A stretch of 64,000 nt of DNA, from contig NZ_CP077970.1 of assembly GCF_024758505.1 (NCBI RefSeq), positions 7,006,001 to 7,070,000 of the forward strand, given 5' to 3'. The first letter of the stretch is position 1; every line of letters starts with the position of its first letter. Position numbers and translations under genes: made by a program. This document shows, in pieces, positions 45,148 through 54,511 of this stretch. Source of the stretch: Bradyrhizobium arachidis (GTDB lineage: Bacteria > Pseudomonadota > Alphaproteobacteria > Rhizobiales > Xanthobacteraceae). The notes under the pieces are model-generated. The model worked only from the letters and a program-made list of their open reading frames with translations, ran no database searches and was not told the DNA's origin.

Positions 45148-45351
45148 TTAGAACAGTGTAATTAGCAATGCGAGAACCAAGACGTAGAGGCTCAGCTCCG
45201 CGACCGGCGGGTGGCTGAAGGCGCGATCGAAGGCGACGAGGTGCAGCAAGGAACGCAGCACCGCGAAGATCGCAAAAGCGGCACCCGCGTAAAGCACGAA
45301 AGGCGCGATAAGCACCCCACCGATGACCAATTCGGGGAAGCCGTGCATCAT
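45148..45351 (-). CDS. DUF1656 small membrane protein (AaeX-like)
   Basis: This 67-residue protein with two hydrophobic helices (GGVLIAPFVLYAGAAFAIF and LYVLVLALLITLF) fits DUF1656, the small partner of FUSC/HlyD exporters. It overlaps the FUSC gene by four bases and lies 12 bases before the adaptor. Confidence 0.92.
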   Translation of the reverse strand: MMHGFPELVIGGVLIAPFVLYAGAAFAIFAVLRSLLHLVAFDRAFSHPPVAELSLYVLVLALLITLF

Positions 45352-47321
45352 GAGGTATTGGACCTGTGTGAATCGAGGCCGAAAGCGGTGGTGTCGATCA
45401 GGAAGGCGACCCAGATTAAATCCAGGCTGGCCGCGCGAGCTACTACCCGATCATCATCGCCAAACGCAGTCGCCGCGCTCGCGAGATCGGCGGCGGCTTG
45501 GCGAATGCCACGAGGATCACGGGCGGCCAGAGCCGAGTAGGCATTACCAATCAAGTGCTCGCCCGCTCGCGCGGAGAGCCTGGCCGACGTTGTCCGAACC
45601 CGTCGCACTGCCGCCGCGCATCCGAAGATATCCAGGGCCTGACGGAGGTCATCGCGGCGTGCATCTCCGGGCGCGGGCTTTAGCGCGGCCAATTGCCCAA
45701 TGCGATCGGCGTCGCGGAACAGGGCCTCGTCATCCAGGCGCCGGGAGCAACCACCGCCTAGAAGCGCGCGTAGCTCCGCTTGTGCAGACTTCAGGTACCA
45801 GTGCCGACGAAGCGCATCAGACGTTGGGAGGACGGTTCGGAGAAGGACGAACAGCAGGATGACCGATACGATCGCTATCAAGCTGGAGGACAGGTACGAC
45901 GCTGGGTCATACTGCTGCGGATTCGTTGGCGAAAGCATCACGGGAAAGAAAACCAGCGCTAGGAACGCGATCAATACTAGTCTCGCATTGGACGTCGTGC
46001 ACAGGAGAGCGGCGGCAAGGACGCTTGGTGCCATGCCGATCGCCAGAAGGGGAAATTGGTCGACGCCGTCCAAGATCAGAAACTCGGTGACGCCCGCAAG
46101 CAGAACAGCAATCGACATGGCGACAACGGCGGCTGCGGCAAGGCCACCTGGGTTGGCAGTGTTGGCGCTCAACGCTATGATCACTCCCACCAAAACAACG
46201 CCCAGTGACGCGGACGGCCAGCCGCCGAGGGAAAATAGAGCTGCGGAGATCAGCACCGCCAGAAACGCGCGCAGTCCGTTTCGTACCGCCGCACGGCGCG
46301 AGCGGTAGATGGGCGCATTAATACAATGTGCAGGGTGACGACCCGCCTGGAGAGCTTCCATGGCGTCCTTCGCTTTCCGGTCCTCGACGAGCAATTCTAG
46401 AACGTAACGGACGAAAAGCGCACCGTGCGGCTCGGGAAGATCAAGTTGCGCGTGCTGCAGGCGAAGCTGCAAGGCAGGGCTCTGCTCCTCCAGACCATCG
46501 GCGAGAGCCTCCCCAAGCTCTCTGCGAAGAGATGACAATTTCGTGGCTGGTAAGGATGCCAACGAGCCCACGGCGCTAACCTCACTGACCAACGCTACGG
46601 CGGCGCTCCGAGCTGCCGCGCGTCGCGCCAATCCATCGCTCGATTCAGCGCCGAGCGCCTCGATGTCAGGACGAAGCGCAGTGATTTCGCGCAGCAGATT
46701 TGCTGATCGGATCGGTTCGCCGCTCTCCCCGTCGAGGATGGCGAGTGCAAAGGCACGTACGCGCTGATGGGTGGCCGCGAGCTTGGCGGACAGACTCGAA
46801 TGCAAGCTCGGTGCGCCAAATATGTCGCTGACCAAGGCGAGCGCGGCAACTCCTACCACAATAGCCGCGCCGCGGTTGACCCCAGTGAGGAAAACGTTCT
46901 GAGGCGAGTCAATCTGGGTCACGGCGACCAGAGCAACCGTATAGCCGGACAAGACCGCGCCGTAGGCCCTGCCACCATCCAAAAGCCCGGCGACATAGAC
47001 GCAGAGCCCGAGCCACGCCGCGAAGCCGATCGTGAACAGCTCGCGATTCTGCGGGGCCAACCCAGCAATCACAAACGACGCGATAACTCCAATGCCGGTG
47101 GCGAGGACTCGGTACATAGCTCTTTGATAGGCCTCCCCCCGCGTCGGTTGCGCGAGAATGCCGACGGTGGCCGCGGCGGAAGATGCGCTATCGAGCTGCA
47201 GCCAGAAAGCCGCGTACAGCGCCGTCATCATGGCGAGCCACATCCGGACTGCAAATCCCCACGCAGGGATCGAAAACCCGGCGATGGTGAGCTTCCAACG
47301 ATCACGGTTCGCGGTAGTCAT
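45348..47321 (-). CDS. FUSC-family inner-membrane exporter (AaeB-like)
   Basis: The 657-residue protein has two blocks of membrane helices (about residues 15-170 and 350-505) and cytoplasmic parts between and after, the aromatic acid exporter plan. The ATG at 47321 follows a good GGAGGAAAG site, so I prefer it over the upstream in-frame start at 47363. The N-terminal MWLAMMTALYAAFWLQLD-S segment and RGEAYQRAMYRVLATGIG are family-typical. With the adaptor and DUF1656 it forms a tripartite efflux pump; the outer-membrane partner is not encoded nearby. Confidence 0.9.
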   Translation of the reverse strand: MTTANRDRWKLTIAGFSIPAWGFAVRMWLAMMTALYAAFWLQLDSASSAAATVGILAQPTRGEAYQRAMYRVLATGIGVIASFVIAGLAPQNRELFTIGFAAWLGLCVYVAGLLDGGRAYGAVLSGYTVALVAVTQIDSPQNVFLTGVNRGAAIVVGVAALALVSDIFGAPSLHSSLSAKLAATHQRVRAFALAILDGESGEPIRSANLLREITALRPDIEALGAESSDGLARRAAARSAAVALVSEVSAVGSLASLPATKLSSLRRELGEALADGLEEQSPALQLRLQHAQLDLPEPHGALFVRYVLELLVEDRKAKDAMEALQAGRHPAHCINAPIYRSRRAAVRNGLRAFLAVLISAALFSLGGWPSASLGVVLVGVIIALSANTANPGGLAAAAVVAMSIAVLLAGVTEFLILDGVDQFPLLAIGMAPSVLAAALLCTTSNARLVLIAFLALVFFPVMLSPTNPQQYDPASYLSSSLIAIVSVILLFVLLRTVLPTSDALRRHWYLKSAQAELRALLGGGCSRRLDDEALFRDADRIGQLAALKPAPGDARRDDLRQALDIFGCAAAVRRVRTTSARLSARAGEHLIGNAYSALAARDPRGIRQAAADLASAATAFGDDDRVVARAASLDLIWVAFLIDTTAFGLDSHRSNTS

Positions 47322-47451
47322 GGCTACACTTTCCTCCGATGAAGACGCGCGATGAAATCTCACCCAAAGCTTCAGGGAGTTCTGCCTTCGGGATAGCGGT
47401 CATGTTGCAGATCGATATTTTGGTTCTTTGTTTCGAGGTAATTGGCACCAC

Positions 47452-48105
47452 TCAAGTCTGTTGGTCGACGCTATGAGACCGCACGACAAAGCTGCGAAAA
47501 TGGTCTTCGATAGCTTGATCTGCCCTGTTCCGGGCCTCAACCACAGCGTCCGGACCAAGGGCTGTTCCTTCAATGGAGAAAACGGTCAGATCATGCAGTC
47601 CGATGATGCCTAGGATGGCTTTTAGATACGGAGTAAGAAAATCCGGCTGACGCGCGCGCTCCCCGGAGTATCTGCCGCCCGAGGACACGGCGACAAAAAC
47701 TGGGCGGTCGCGTAACCTGCCTACATAGCCTTCCTTGGTGGAATCGAACGTTCGACGGACTCGAACGATGTGATCGATCCACGCCTTCAGTACGGAGGGC
47801 ACGGTGAAGTTATGCATGGGAGTCCCAATGACCAGGAAATCCGCACTCTCTAGCTCCTGAATAAGCTCTTCAGATTGGGACATGGAACCCTTAGGAAATA
47901 TTTCTGCGAAGGATTGTCGTGTAGCCCCAAGCGCAGTCGCGTAGCTTTCATCGATGTGCGATATCGCGCCGTCACCGATCACTCGATTTGCGAGCTTTGC
48001 CGTTGGCTCTCTCTTGAGCAGAACTTCGATGATTTTCTGAGATATCCTGTAGCTCTCGGAGGCTTGTCCGCGAGGGCTGCAACTAACATGCAGGATTTTC
48101 ATCAT
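47452..48105 (-). CDS. azoR: FMN-dependent NADH:quinone/azo reductase
   Basis: The 217-residue flavoprotein has the AzoR signature: ILHVSCSPRGQASESYRIS at the FMN phosphate site, GTPMHNFTVPSVLKAWIDH with the substrate and FMN contacts, and VAVSSGGRYSG. It reduces quinones and azo compounds with NADH. It is transcribed alone. Its last 40 bases and about 20 bases beyond are repeated in diverged form at 11120-11180, fused to a formamidase remnant. Confidence 0.92.
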   Translation of the reverse strand: MMKILHVSCSPRGQASESYRISQKIIEVLLKREPTAKLANRVIGDGAISHIDESYATALGATRQSFAEIFPKGSMSQSEELIQELESADFLVIGTPMHNFTVPSVLKAWIDHIVRVRRTFDSTKEGYVGRLRDRPVFVAVSSGGRYSGERARQPDFLTPYLKAILGIIGLHDLTVFSIEGTALGPDAVVEARNRADQAIEDHFRSFVVRSHSVDQQT

Positions 48106-48304
48106 CCACCTGTTCTCGCTTCTTGCACATGCCGGCGCTCATTCCTGCCGCACCCCCTGAATGGCAAAACTCTCGCATCATAGCGCTAACGGAAGCGCTT
48201 CCCATCCAACGCTCGCAATCCGCAAGCGGCTCTGGATTCCCATTGACTGCCGTTCCTTAAGGGGACGCAGATGGACACAGTGCCTCTCACCGACACTTGG
48301 CTCT

Positions 48305-48365
48305 AAGCTGAAGATGAATCTATTGCACCATGGTGTAGTCGGCACTTTGGGATCTGTAGGCGCGC
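48305..48365 (+). repeat. Dispersed repeat (CACCATGGTGT family), copy C
   Basis: About 60 bases match copies at 21.6 and 22.3 kb (AAGCTGAAGATGAATCTATT, then CACCATGGTGT, CACTTTGGGATC). Similarity ends near 48365, where an unrelated fragment begins. Confidence 0.6.
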
Positions 48366-48562
48366 CGTCATGCTAGGCAGCCGCAGAGATCACCCGGCCA
48401 CTGATCCATCGGCTGTTCGCCTACTGGACTTCCGACGATGATCGACCACCTCGCCAAGCACAGTTGTAGTTTCGCCCGCAGGAGCACGGTCTGCAGTACT
48501 TTCGAGGCGTAGTCGTCACGGCCAGCGATAGGGTCCGCACCAAATAGGCGCGACATCTGACC

Positions 48563-48664
48563 AAGACGAAGCTTCATGGCCATTTCCGCCAAATCGACGA
48601 GGGACTGAGCCAGCATTCTGCGCATCACCCGACCTCGTTGCGCTTTCACCGTAGTCTCGCTCAT
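48563..48664 (-). pseudogene. FixJ/LuxR-type response regulator, HTH fragment
   Basis: The minus strand encodes SETTVKAQRGRVMRRMLAQS and LVDLAEMA, matching the recognition helix and last helix of FixJ-type regulators (typically SEITVKAHRGRVMRKM). No receiver domain or N-terminal HTH helix is present. After about 48560 the frame runs on without homology. Confidence 0.7.
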
Positions 48665-48900
48665 GCTTCGGTCGAACGCATCCTGCTTGTTCAACAGACC
48701 GGTGATCTACAGCGCCATCACCTCTCCGCTCGCCCGATACCTTGGTGTCGGTTCAGCAGCGCTTCGACTCCTACTGCCACGAAGGCACCCTCCCCTATAA
48801 CAGTCGACCGACAATGGATTTCGCCTGTAACGTGCCGCACTTTTGGCTATGAGCGAACGCCCGTTGCGCGGGTATGAGCAGATCGGTCGCACGTTTAAAC

Positions 48901-48955
48901 CCACCAGATGCAAGTCCTCCACGACGCCTTGGTGCAATGGATTCACCTTTGGATC
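48901..48955 (-). repeat. Dispersed repeat, short inverted copy D
   Basis: On the minus strand this carries AAGGTGAATCCATTGCACCA followed by AGGCGTCG, resembling the central part of copies B and C in the opposite orientation. The match is about 30 bases and weaker than the others. Confidence 0.4.
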
Positions 48956-49053
48956 CGCGTAATCAGAAATTTGAGGATGAGCCGCCGCCATTCCGTGCCG
49001 GGAAGTTTCGACCCCTCATTGAACAACACAACCCATCTCGGCGGAGCCGCCCC

Positions 49054-49182
49054 ATGAATCATGGTGAATTTGACTACGTTGTCGTCGGCGCCGGTTCTGC
49101 CGGGTGCGCGTTGGGTTCTCGCCTCACAGAGGATCCGAACGTTAGGTTTGTCTGCTAGAAGGCGGCGGGCGGGACACGTCAA
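49054..49182 (+). pseudogene. GMC oxidoreductase, N-terminal fragment
   Basis: An ATG opens FDYVVVGAGSAGCALGSRLT and EDPNVRF, the FAD-binding start of choline/alcohol dehydrogenase-type GMC enzymes. A stop follows after 34 codons. One base out of phase, the usual LLEGGGRDT continues for a short distance. The remaining 500 residues are absent. Confidence 0.8.
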
Positions 49183-49427
49183 CCACACGAGCGCGAAGGC
49201 GCCGGGCACTTGCACCATCACGATGAATGCTTGTGTAGGGATCGTTTGACGCGGCTGTCAACCAGGCGGCCACGGCACACTCCACACTCTGTGCCCAGCT
49301 GTTCTTGGGAGTCGACCGGAATGACCGTCACGGCTCGATCACCGTCGCGTGTTCAGTCGCGCGGTTCGTGGAATCGACTTTTTGCGCCCCGATGCTTCCG
49401 CTTCTTGTATTTTCGCTCCGTGGGTGA

Positions 49428-49643
49428 TCATTGGAATGTGTGATAGATTTGATGCAATTCGCGTGCCTCCGTGAGATCGCCCGTTTCAAACCCTTCCGTG
49501 AACATGGACCGGATGATGGTGAGGAACGACAGGATCGATGGAAACCAGCGATGCAGCTGGATAAAGAACCAGCGATCATAGTTCGTGAGCCGGACCCGAC
49601 CATGTAGCCGCCGCCGCAAGACAATTAACTGATGTCGAAGCAC
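49428..49643 (-). pseudogene. Transposase N-terminal scrap fused to a cyclase/ATPase C-terminal scrap
   Basis: The minus-strand frame first reads VLRHQLIVLRRRLHGRVRLT, then DRWFFIQLHRWFPSILSFLT, matching the start of IS481/rve-type transposases. After IIR it switches to MFTEGFETGDLTEARELHQI, the characteristic last residues of TPR-containing adenylate cyclase/ATPase proteins. Two unrelated gene ends are thus joined in one frame. No terminal inverted repeats of an insertion sequence remain. Confidence 0.7.
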
Positions 49644-49850
49644 CGCGTTCTTACTTCAGCCGCAATTTCGACTTGAATGGCGAGGTCAGGACGGCCAGCA
49701 CGAAACACACAGCAGCCCGATCATTCCGCCAGCTTAGGCGCTTCCATCACGTCATCGACCGGGATGAGGTTTGGTACACACAAGCGTCCGTCGCTATGAT
49801 CGCGACCGCGGCGCATGCGGTAAAACGAGCATAATACTTTTCCTGTTGTG

Positions 49851-50471
49851 TTAGGCGGTAAACAATAGAGCCTCAGTTTCGATTTCCATAAAGATTCGTC
49901 CGACCGAGCCAACGGGACCGTAGAAGTCGGCCGATTCCGCCCGTTCCAGATCGACAAAAAGGCGGCTGGCCCATGTGGCTAAATGCGTTTCGAAGAATTC
50001 ACGGTCGGACCCAACCGGACCATCGATATCTCCGCTGATCAGCCCCGCCATAATCTCACAAAGAACTGCAATGTGATCCTCGGGCTCGGAATCCATCGTC
50101 CGCTCGATGTGGAGAAGCTGAAAGGTTTCACGCAGTCTCGCTAGCGGGCGGCCATACAAGGAGCCGGTCAGGTAATAAGAGGCGTACGGCAGCAGCAGCC
50201 CTTGCCCGAGGCCGAGGAACAAATCGAAGTATTCGCGGCGCACGCTTGCTTCGTTGGATCGGCCCGCGGCTTCACCGAGAGCCGCATGGGCTGTTCCCAA
50301 CGGGGTTGCATTGCGCCGCAGCAAGGCGAGACGGCCAACCAGTAGGGTATCAGGAGCGCGTGAGAGCAAGGTGGCCAATAGTGCGTATTCCCGCGCACGG
50401 GCGCGATCGATCTCATCGGCCGCGCGCTTCAGCCGCGCTCGACGAGAGACGAGCTTTTCTGGCGCCGTCAT
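49851..50471 (-). CDS. TorD-family chaperone for formate dehydrogenase
   Basis: The 206-residue all-helical protein belongs to the TorD/DmsD family that guards Tat-exported molybdoenzymes until cofactor loading. Signature parts are REYFDLFLGLGQGLLLPYAS-YYLTGSLYGRPL, MDSEPEDHIAVLCEIMAGL and FFETHLATWASRLF. It is the last gene of the formate dehydrogenase operon and overlaps the DUF3305 gene by four bases. Confidence 0.92.
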   Translation of the reverse strand: MTAPEKLVSRRARLKRAADEIDRARAREYALLATLLSRAPDTLLVGRLALLRRNATPLGTAHAALGEAAGRSNEASVRREYFDLFLGLGQGLLLPYASYYLTGSLYGRPLARLRETFQLLHIERTMDSEPEDHIAVLCEIMAGLISGDIDGPVGSDREFFETHLATWASRLFVDLERAESADFYGPVGSVGRIFMEIETEALLFTA

Positions 50472-50971
50472 TTCTCGTTCCCCCGCCCCTCTTCACGACG
50501 CGCTAGTTCAGGCGGCTGACGACGCCGCTTGACGAACGGCCGCTCGACGTGGTGCATGGCGATGAATCGGCTGACGCTATCCGCGATGTCCCGAGGCATT
50601 GGTACCGTCTCGACGAGATTGCTCCCGGCATCCGTGAGTCCCTCGCCCTCCGCTGGATCGACGGTCACTGTGAGAAGCTCATAGGGTGGCTCTGATCCCG
50701 TGGATCGCAATGCCACCCACAGTTTGGGTTCCCCGGATAAGAGGTTGTCGCGGTAATAGGTTGTTTCCGTTCGATGCAATTCGATCACGGCGTCACCGGC
50801 GTAAAACAACATCCGCTCCGGTTGCGTATCGAGCGGCGTCCAGGGATCAGCTGAAGGTTTGCCGGCGAGCACGCAGACCGGCCGCCACAGAAACTCGACC
50901 CAAATGCTGTTCGCCCGGCGCCGTTCAATCACGACCCCTACCGGAATGCTCACAAGTGCTGTCGATCTCAA
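50468..50971 (-). CDS. DUF3305 protein of the formate dehydrogenase operon
   Basis: This 167-residue protein shows the DUF3305 pattern: VSIPVGVVIERRRANSIWVE, FLWRPVCVLAG, RMLFYAGDAVIELHRTETTY-YRDNL, LWVALR. DUF3305 genes are found almost only in FdhX/FdhA-type formate dehydrogenase clusters, where they are presumed assembly factors. The usual companion DUF3306 gene is not seen between it and the ferredoxin gene (gap of 128 bases), which is unusual. Confidence 0.88.
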   Translation of the reverse strand: MRSTALVSIPVGVVIERRRANSIWVEFLWRPVCVLAGKPSADPWTPLDTQPERMLFYAGDAVIELHRTETTYYRDNLLSGEPKLWVALRSTGSEPPYELLTVTVDPAEGEGLTDAGSNLVETVPMPRDIADSVSRFIAMHHVERPFVKRRRQPPELARREEGRGNEK

Positions 50972-51099
50972 CTCAAAATCTCCTCGCGAAAAATGATCGG
51001 CAGGCTAGTCACGAGGTACTGCGGTTCTCATTCGCCAGACTCCGCGGCCCGCTCGAACACAAACGAATGAGATCTCGAGTTGAATGGTCCGCAATAGCT

Positions 51100-52875
51100 T
51101 CACGCCTGTGACTCTCGATTGGCTGCCTCGGCACGCTCTCGCAAATAGTCCTCCGTGGTGCGCTTCCGTCGACCAGGGGCGCCATAAGGATCGAAATTCT
51201 CTTGCGAGACGGCGGCGACCCGGCAGTTCTCGCACATCTTGATGAGGTCCAAGCGGCGCGATGAACCCGGGTACATCCAGTGGCTGCCTTCAAGTCTCGT
51301 CACCACGCGTTCGATGGTACTCTTGATCCCGAACGGCTTGTTGCAGTGGATGCAGCAAAATGGCTCTTCCTCTTTGAGCACGCGCGCAGGGGCCCTGGCT
51401 GCACGAAAATCGATCTGGGGCTTCAGGGTGATGACATGCTCGGGACAGGTTGCCTGGCACAGTCCGCATTGCACGCACGCATCTTCGACAAAGCGGAGCA
51501 TTGGCCGCTCCGGATCATCCCGCAGCGCACCGGTTGGACACGACGATACGCAGGAAAGGCAGAGCGTGCAGCCGTTGACGTCGACCTCCACCGTCCCGAA
51601 CGGCGCTCCTTTGGGAAGCGCGATGACATCGACGGGTGCGGGAGCCGCTCGATGGAGCTCGCTCAGCGCGAAGCGCAACACATCGCGCTTGCCCCCGGTC
51701 GCCCGAAAGGTCGCCGGACGCGGAGCCGCAGGCATCGAGACAGTCTCGCGCAACACGCGACTCAGTACATCCGGATCGTCCGTCTCAATCGTTGCTACGC
51801 GTAACGCGTCGAAGCCAAGTCCTGCCAGAATGGGCTCTGCAAATGAGAGGGTCCGCCTCAATCCCGACACGTCGTGGCGCGGTTTGGCACGAAGCAGGAA
51901 TCGCATTCCGGACGCGCCATAGGCAAAGGCCGCCGCGACATTCTCGAGCCCGACCTGGGTGACCTCATTGACGGCGAGCGGTAGCACATGTGCCGGCAAA
52001 CCCTCGCCAAACCGCGTCAGCGCATCGATCATCGGCGCGCCGTGCACGTCATCATGAACCAAGACGATCGGATCGACCCCGCCAGCTTCGCGATAGGCAA
52101 GCAGCATGGCTCGCAGCTTTCGCATCAGCGCATCTTGCGGCGGCATCGCATAGGAAGCCGCACCGGTTGGACAAGCGGCCGCGCATTGCCCGCAACCGGC
52201 ACAGATATTCGGATCGATCGCCACGTGAGCGCCCGCTGGCGTGATGGCGCCCGCCGGGCAGAGGTCTAGACAACGCGTGCAACCTACGATCCCCGAGCGC
52301 GAATGCGCGCACCGCGACGGGTCGAACGCGATGTAACGGGGCTTTTCGAAAGCGCCTGTGAGATCGCGCGCCTTGAGCACCGCCTCCAGCACCGCGGCGC
52401 GGCTACGCGGATCGGCACGCAGATAGCCGTCGCGAAGGTCATCCGCAGTGAACAGTGGCGATCCGCCGGAAAGATCGAGGATGATGTCGCAACGCGACCG
52501 CGCGCCATCGCGCGAAGGCCCGAAGAGCAATGTGTCACCCGACGGCACAGTTTGTGCGAACTCATCGATAGTGAGATCAAAAGTGCCGAGATGGCCCTTG
52601 GCAATTGCGATCTTTCCTTTCGCCACCGGGAAATCGGTTGCTCCAGGAGAAACGATCGAGGCGGCTGGCCTCATCAGGACAGTAACGTCGAGATGATCCT
52701 TAAGCAGCTCTCCGGCGTCGACCGCGGTCTCGTCCCGTCCATACACAAGGACAACACCGGCACTCTCGACCTGAACGAAAGGCACATCCGGCATCGGCAC
52801 AGCCGCCGCCGCCTGCAGTGCAGCCTTCTTTGGCGCTTCATCTTGGATCAGACCATCTTTAAATACACCTAGCAT
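51100..52875 (-). CDS. Multi-cluster 4Fe-4S protein of the formate dehydrogenase operon
   Basis: The 591-residue protein carries four cysteine clusters: CTRCLDLCPAGAI and CAGCGQCAAACPTGA (about residues 185-245), and CTLCLSCVSSCPTGAL and CVQCGLCQATCPEHV (about 430-490), then a C-terminal CCIHCNKPFG and CENC. It is conserved next to Fdh genes with DUF3305 and TorD and is thought to help in electron delivery or maturation. I chose the ATG at 52875; a TTG ten codons upstream is possible. The remnant of an oxalate decarboxylase separates it from fdhC. Confidence 0.88.
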   Translation of the reverse strand: MLGVFKDGLIQDEAPKKAALQAAAAVPMPDVPFVQVESAGVVLVYGRDETAVDAGELLKDHLDVTVLMRPAASIVSPGATDFPVAKGKIAIAKGHLGTFDLTIDEFAQTVPSGDTLLFGPSRDGARSRCDIILDLSGGSPLFTADDLRDGYLRADPRSRAAVLEAVLKARDLTGAFEKPRYIAFDPSRCAHSRSGIVGCTRCLDLCPAGAITPAGAHVAIDPNICAGCGQCAAACPTGAASYAMPPQDALMRKLRAMLLAYREAGGVDPIVLVHDDVHGAPMIDALTRFGEGLPAHVLPLAVNEVTQVGLENVAAAFAYGASGMRFLLRAKPRHDVSGLRRTLSFAEPILAGLGFDALRVATIETDDPDVLSRVLRETVSMPAAPRPATFRATGGKRDVLRFALSELHRAAPAPVDVIALPKGAPFGTVEVDVNGCTLCLSCVSSCPTGALRDDPERPMLRFVEDACVQCGLCQATCPEHVITLKPQIDFRAARAPARVLKEEEPFCCIHCNKPFGIKSTIERVVTRLEGSHWMYPGSSRRLDLIKMCENCRVAAVSQENFDPYGAPGRRKRTTEDYLRERAEAANRESQA

Positions 52876-52914
52876 GCCTCGGTTGCCTTTCGGGCCATGG
52901 AGCAAACGACCGCT

Positions 52915-53410
52915 TCAGCTAGGAACTACCGGAAACTTGTCCTTGTGCAGGGCCGCCAGCGTCTGCGAATCCAGCTTCAGATGAGCCTGCACCAGTTCAG
53001 GCGGAGTCAACGCCAGCCATTGGTTCAATGACACGTCGGCGTAATAGCTGCTTTTAAATATTTCCAGGAAGCGCAACGGCGTGCTGCCGGTGTTTTCCAC
53101 GTAGTGGCCCATCGCGAAAGGCACATAGCCGACATCGCCGCCCTGAAAGTCAAAGGTGCGCGCCTGACCTGACGCCGCGAAAAAAGCGCAAATTGGGTAA
53201 TGTGCCGTGATCGGTGGATGGGGGAACGAGCAGGTCCGGATTCTGCCTGTCGCGCGCCAGATTGCGTGGGCCTGGATCAGTGCCACCGTGGCCGGGACGC
53301 TGAGGCTGGGGAGTTGTATCGCCACTCTGCGCGCTGGCAGCCCCTGCAACCGTAAGAACGCCGCCGACTGCCGTCGCTGCCAACACTGTTCGCCGTGAAA
53401 TATCATCCAT
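52915..53410 (-). pseudogene. Oxalate decarboxylase (bicupin) with large internal deletion
   Basis: An ATG at 53410 encodes a twin-arginine leader ([18 protein letters not shown]), then the family opening [24 protein letters not shown]. Near 53190 it jumps, out of frame, to the second cupin: [40 protein letters not shown] and FPVV. About 220 residues, including the first manganese site and most of the second, are missing. Oxalate decarboxylase splits oxalate into formate and CO2. It sits inside a formate dehydrogenase operon, so the product would have been used on the spot. The gene is now dead. Confidence 0.88.
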
Positions 53411-53489
53411 GATAGGTGCTCCATACTGAATTGCGCCGAGCCCACAATGATCGAGCGGATACCATTGCCGCCCGCGGCCTTGGTGATCG

Positions 53490-54473
53490 TTACTCCGCCG
53501 GCATTGCCGACGGGTTCTCGCGCGCTTGCTGTTGCGCGAACCAGAGGTCGTGATGTTCCTTTGCCCAGTTGACATCGACCTCGCCTGTGCCCATCGCTTC
53601 AAACGCACCCTCCATGCCAAGCGTACCGATATAGATGTGGGCGAGGATCAAAGCGATGAATAGCACGGCAACGACAGCATGTACGACCTGGGCGAACTGC
53701 ATCTCGGCGATGTTCGTTCCATAGAAGGGAAACAACAATAGAAAGCCCGAAACGGATACTGCTACGCCGGCTGCCATGGAAAACCAGTAGACCATTTTTT
53801 CGCCGAGGTTGAACCGACCGGCAGGCGCATGCTTCGATTTGATGAACCCGCCGCCCTGCTTGAGCCAGTCGATATCAACCCTCTGCAGAAGATTGTCCCT
53901 GAAGAAGATCACCACAATCAGGATCAAGCCGACGACGAATGACAGGCTTGTAAAATTGTGTACGTACTTCGCGAATTGCGACAGGTCGGAAAAGGCTTCT
54001 GGCCCAATCACGGGCAGCAAGACGATCTTGCCGAAAGTGATATTGAGTCCGGTGAGCCCAAGAAGAACGAATGAAACGGCGGTCAGCCAATGCGAAAACC
54101 TTTCAAACGCCTTGAAGCGGAGTAGTTTCTTTCCCGACCGGCCGCCCGAAATCCGGAGCGGCCCCATGACAAGATAGGCTGCGGTCAACGCCAGGATCAT
54201 GCCGATGATCACAGTGGCGCCACCCCAATGCAGCAATACCTCGTGGAAATAGTCCCACGTCCGTCCCATCGGTTGAATCAGTACGGCGGCCTTAGAGTCG
54301 GGAATGTCGATCTGCCCGTGAGCGCGAGACATGAGCTTTAACAGATCATGCTCACTAATGACGCTCGCGGTCGGGTTAGGCGCCCCATCCGGTCCGAGCT
54401 TCTGCGCAAATGCGGGAGCAGCCAAGGTCGCCGAGAAGAACACGACGGCGAAGATAGATGCAGGACACCTCAT
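53490..54473 (-). CDS. fdhC: Formate dehydrogenase gamma subunit, cytochrome b556
   Basis: The 327-residue membrane subunit has a signal peptide (about residues 1-23, ending APAFA), a periplasmic leader region of about 60 residues, then four to five helices. Histidine-containing segments [37 protein letters not shown] and [21 protein letters not shown] supply the b-haem ligands. It anchors FdhAB to the periplasmic side and hands electrons to quinone. Its C-terminal tail ([20 protein letters not shown]) is typical of this group. Confidence 0.93.
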   Translation of the reverse strand: MRCPASIFAVVFFSATLAAPAFAQKLGPDGAPNPTASVISEHDLLKLMSRAHGQIDIPDSKAAVLIQPMGRTWDYFHEVLLHWGGATVIIGMILALTAAYLVMGPLRISGGRSGKKLLRFKAFERFSHWLTAVSFVLLGLTGLNITFGKIVLLPVIGPEAFSDLSQFAKYVHNFTSLSFVVGLILIVVIFFRDNLLQRVDIDWLKQGGGFIKSKHAPAGRFNLGEKMVYWFSMAAGVAVSVSGFLLLFPFYGTNIAEMQFAQVVHAVVAVLFIALILAHIYIGTLGMEGAFEAMGTGEVDVNWAKEHHDLWFAQQQARENPSAMPAE

Positions 54474-54511
54474 TTGCGTGCTCCCAGACTTTGACGCGAT
54501 ATCCGTGCGCG

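Noticed and set aside
49428..49643. Complete insertion sequence
   Set aside because: Only about 45 residues of a transposase are left and no inverted ends are found.
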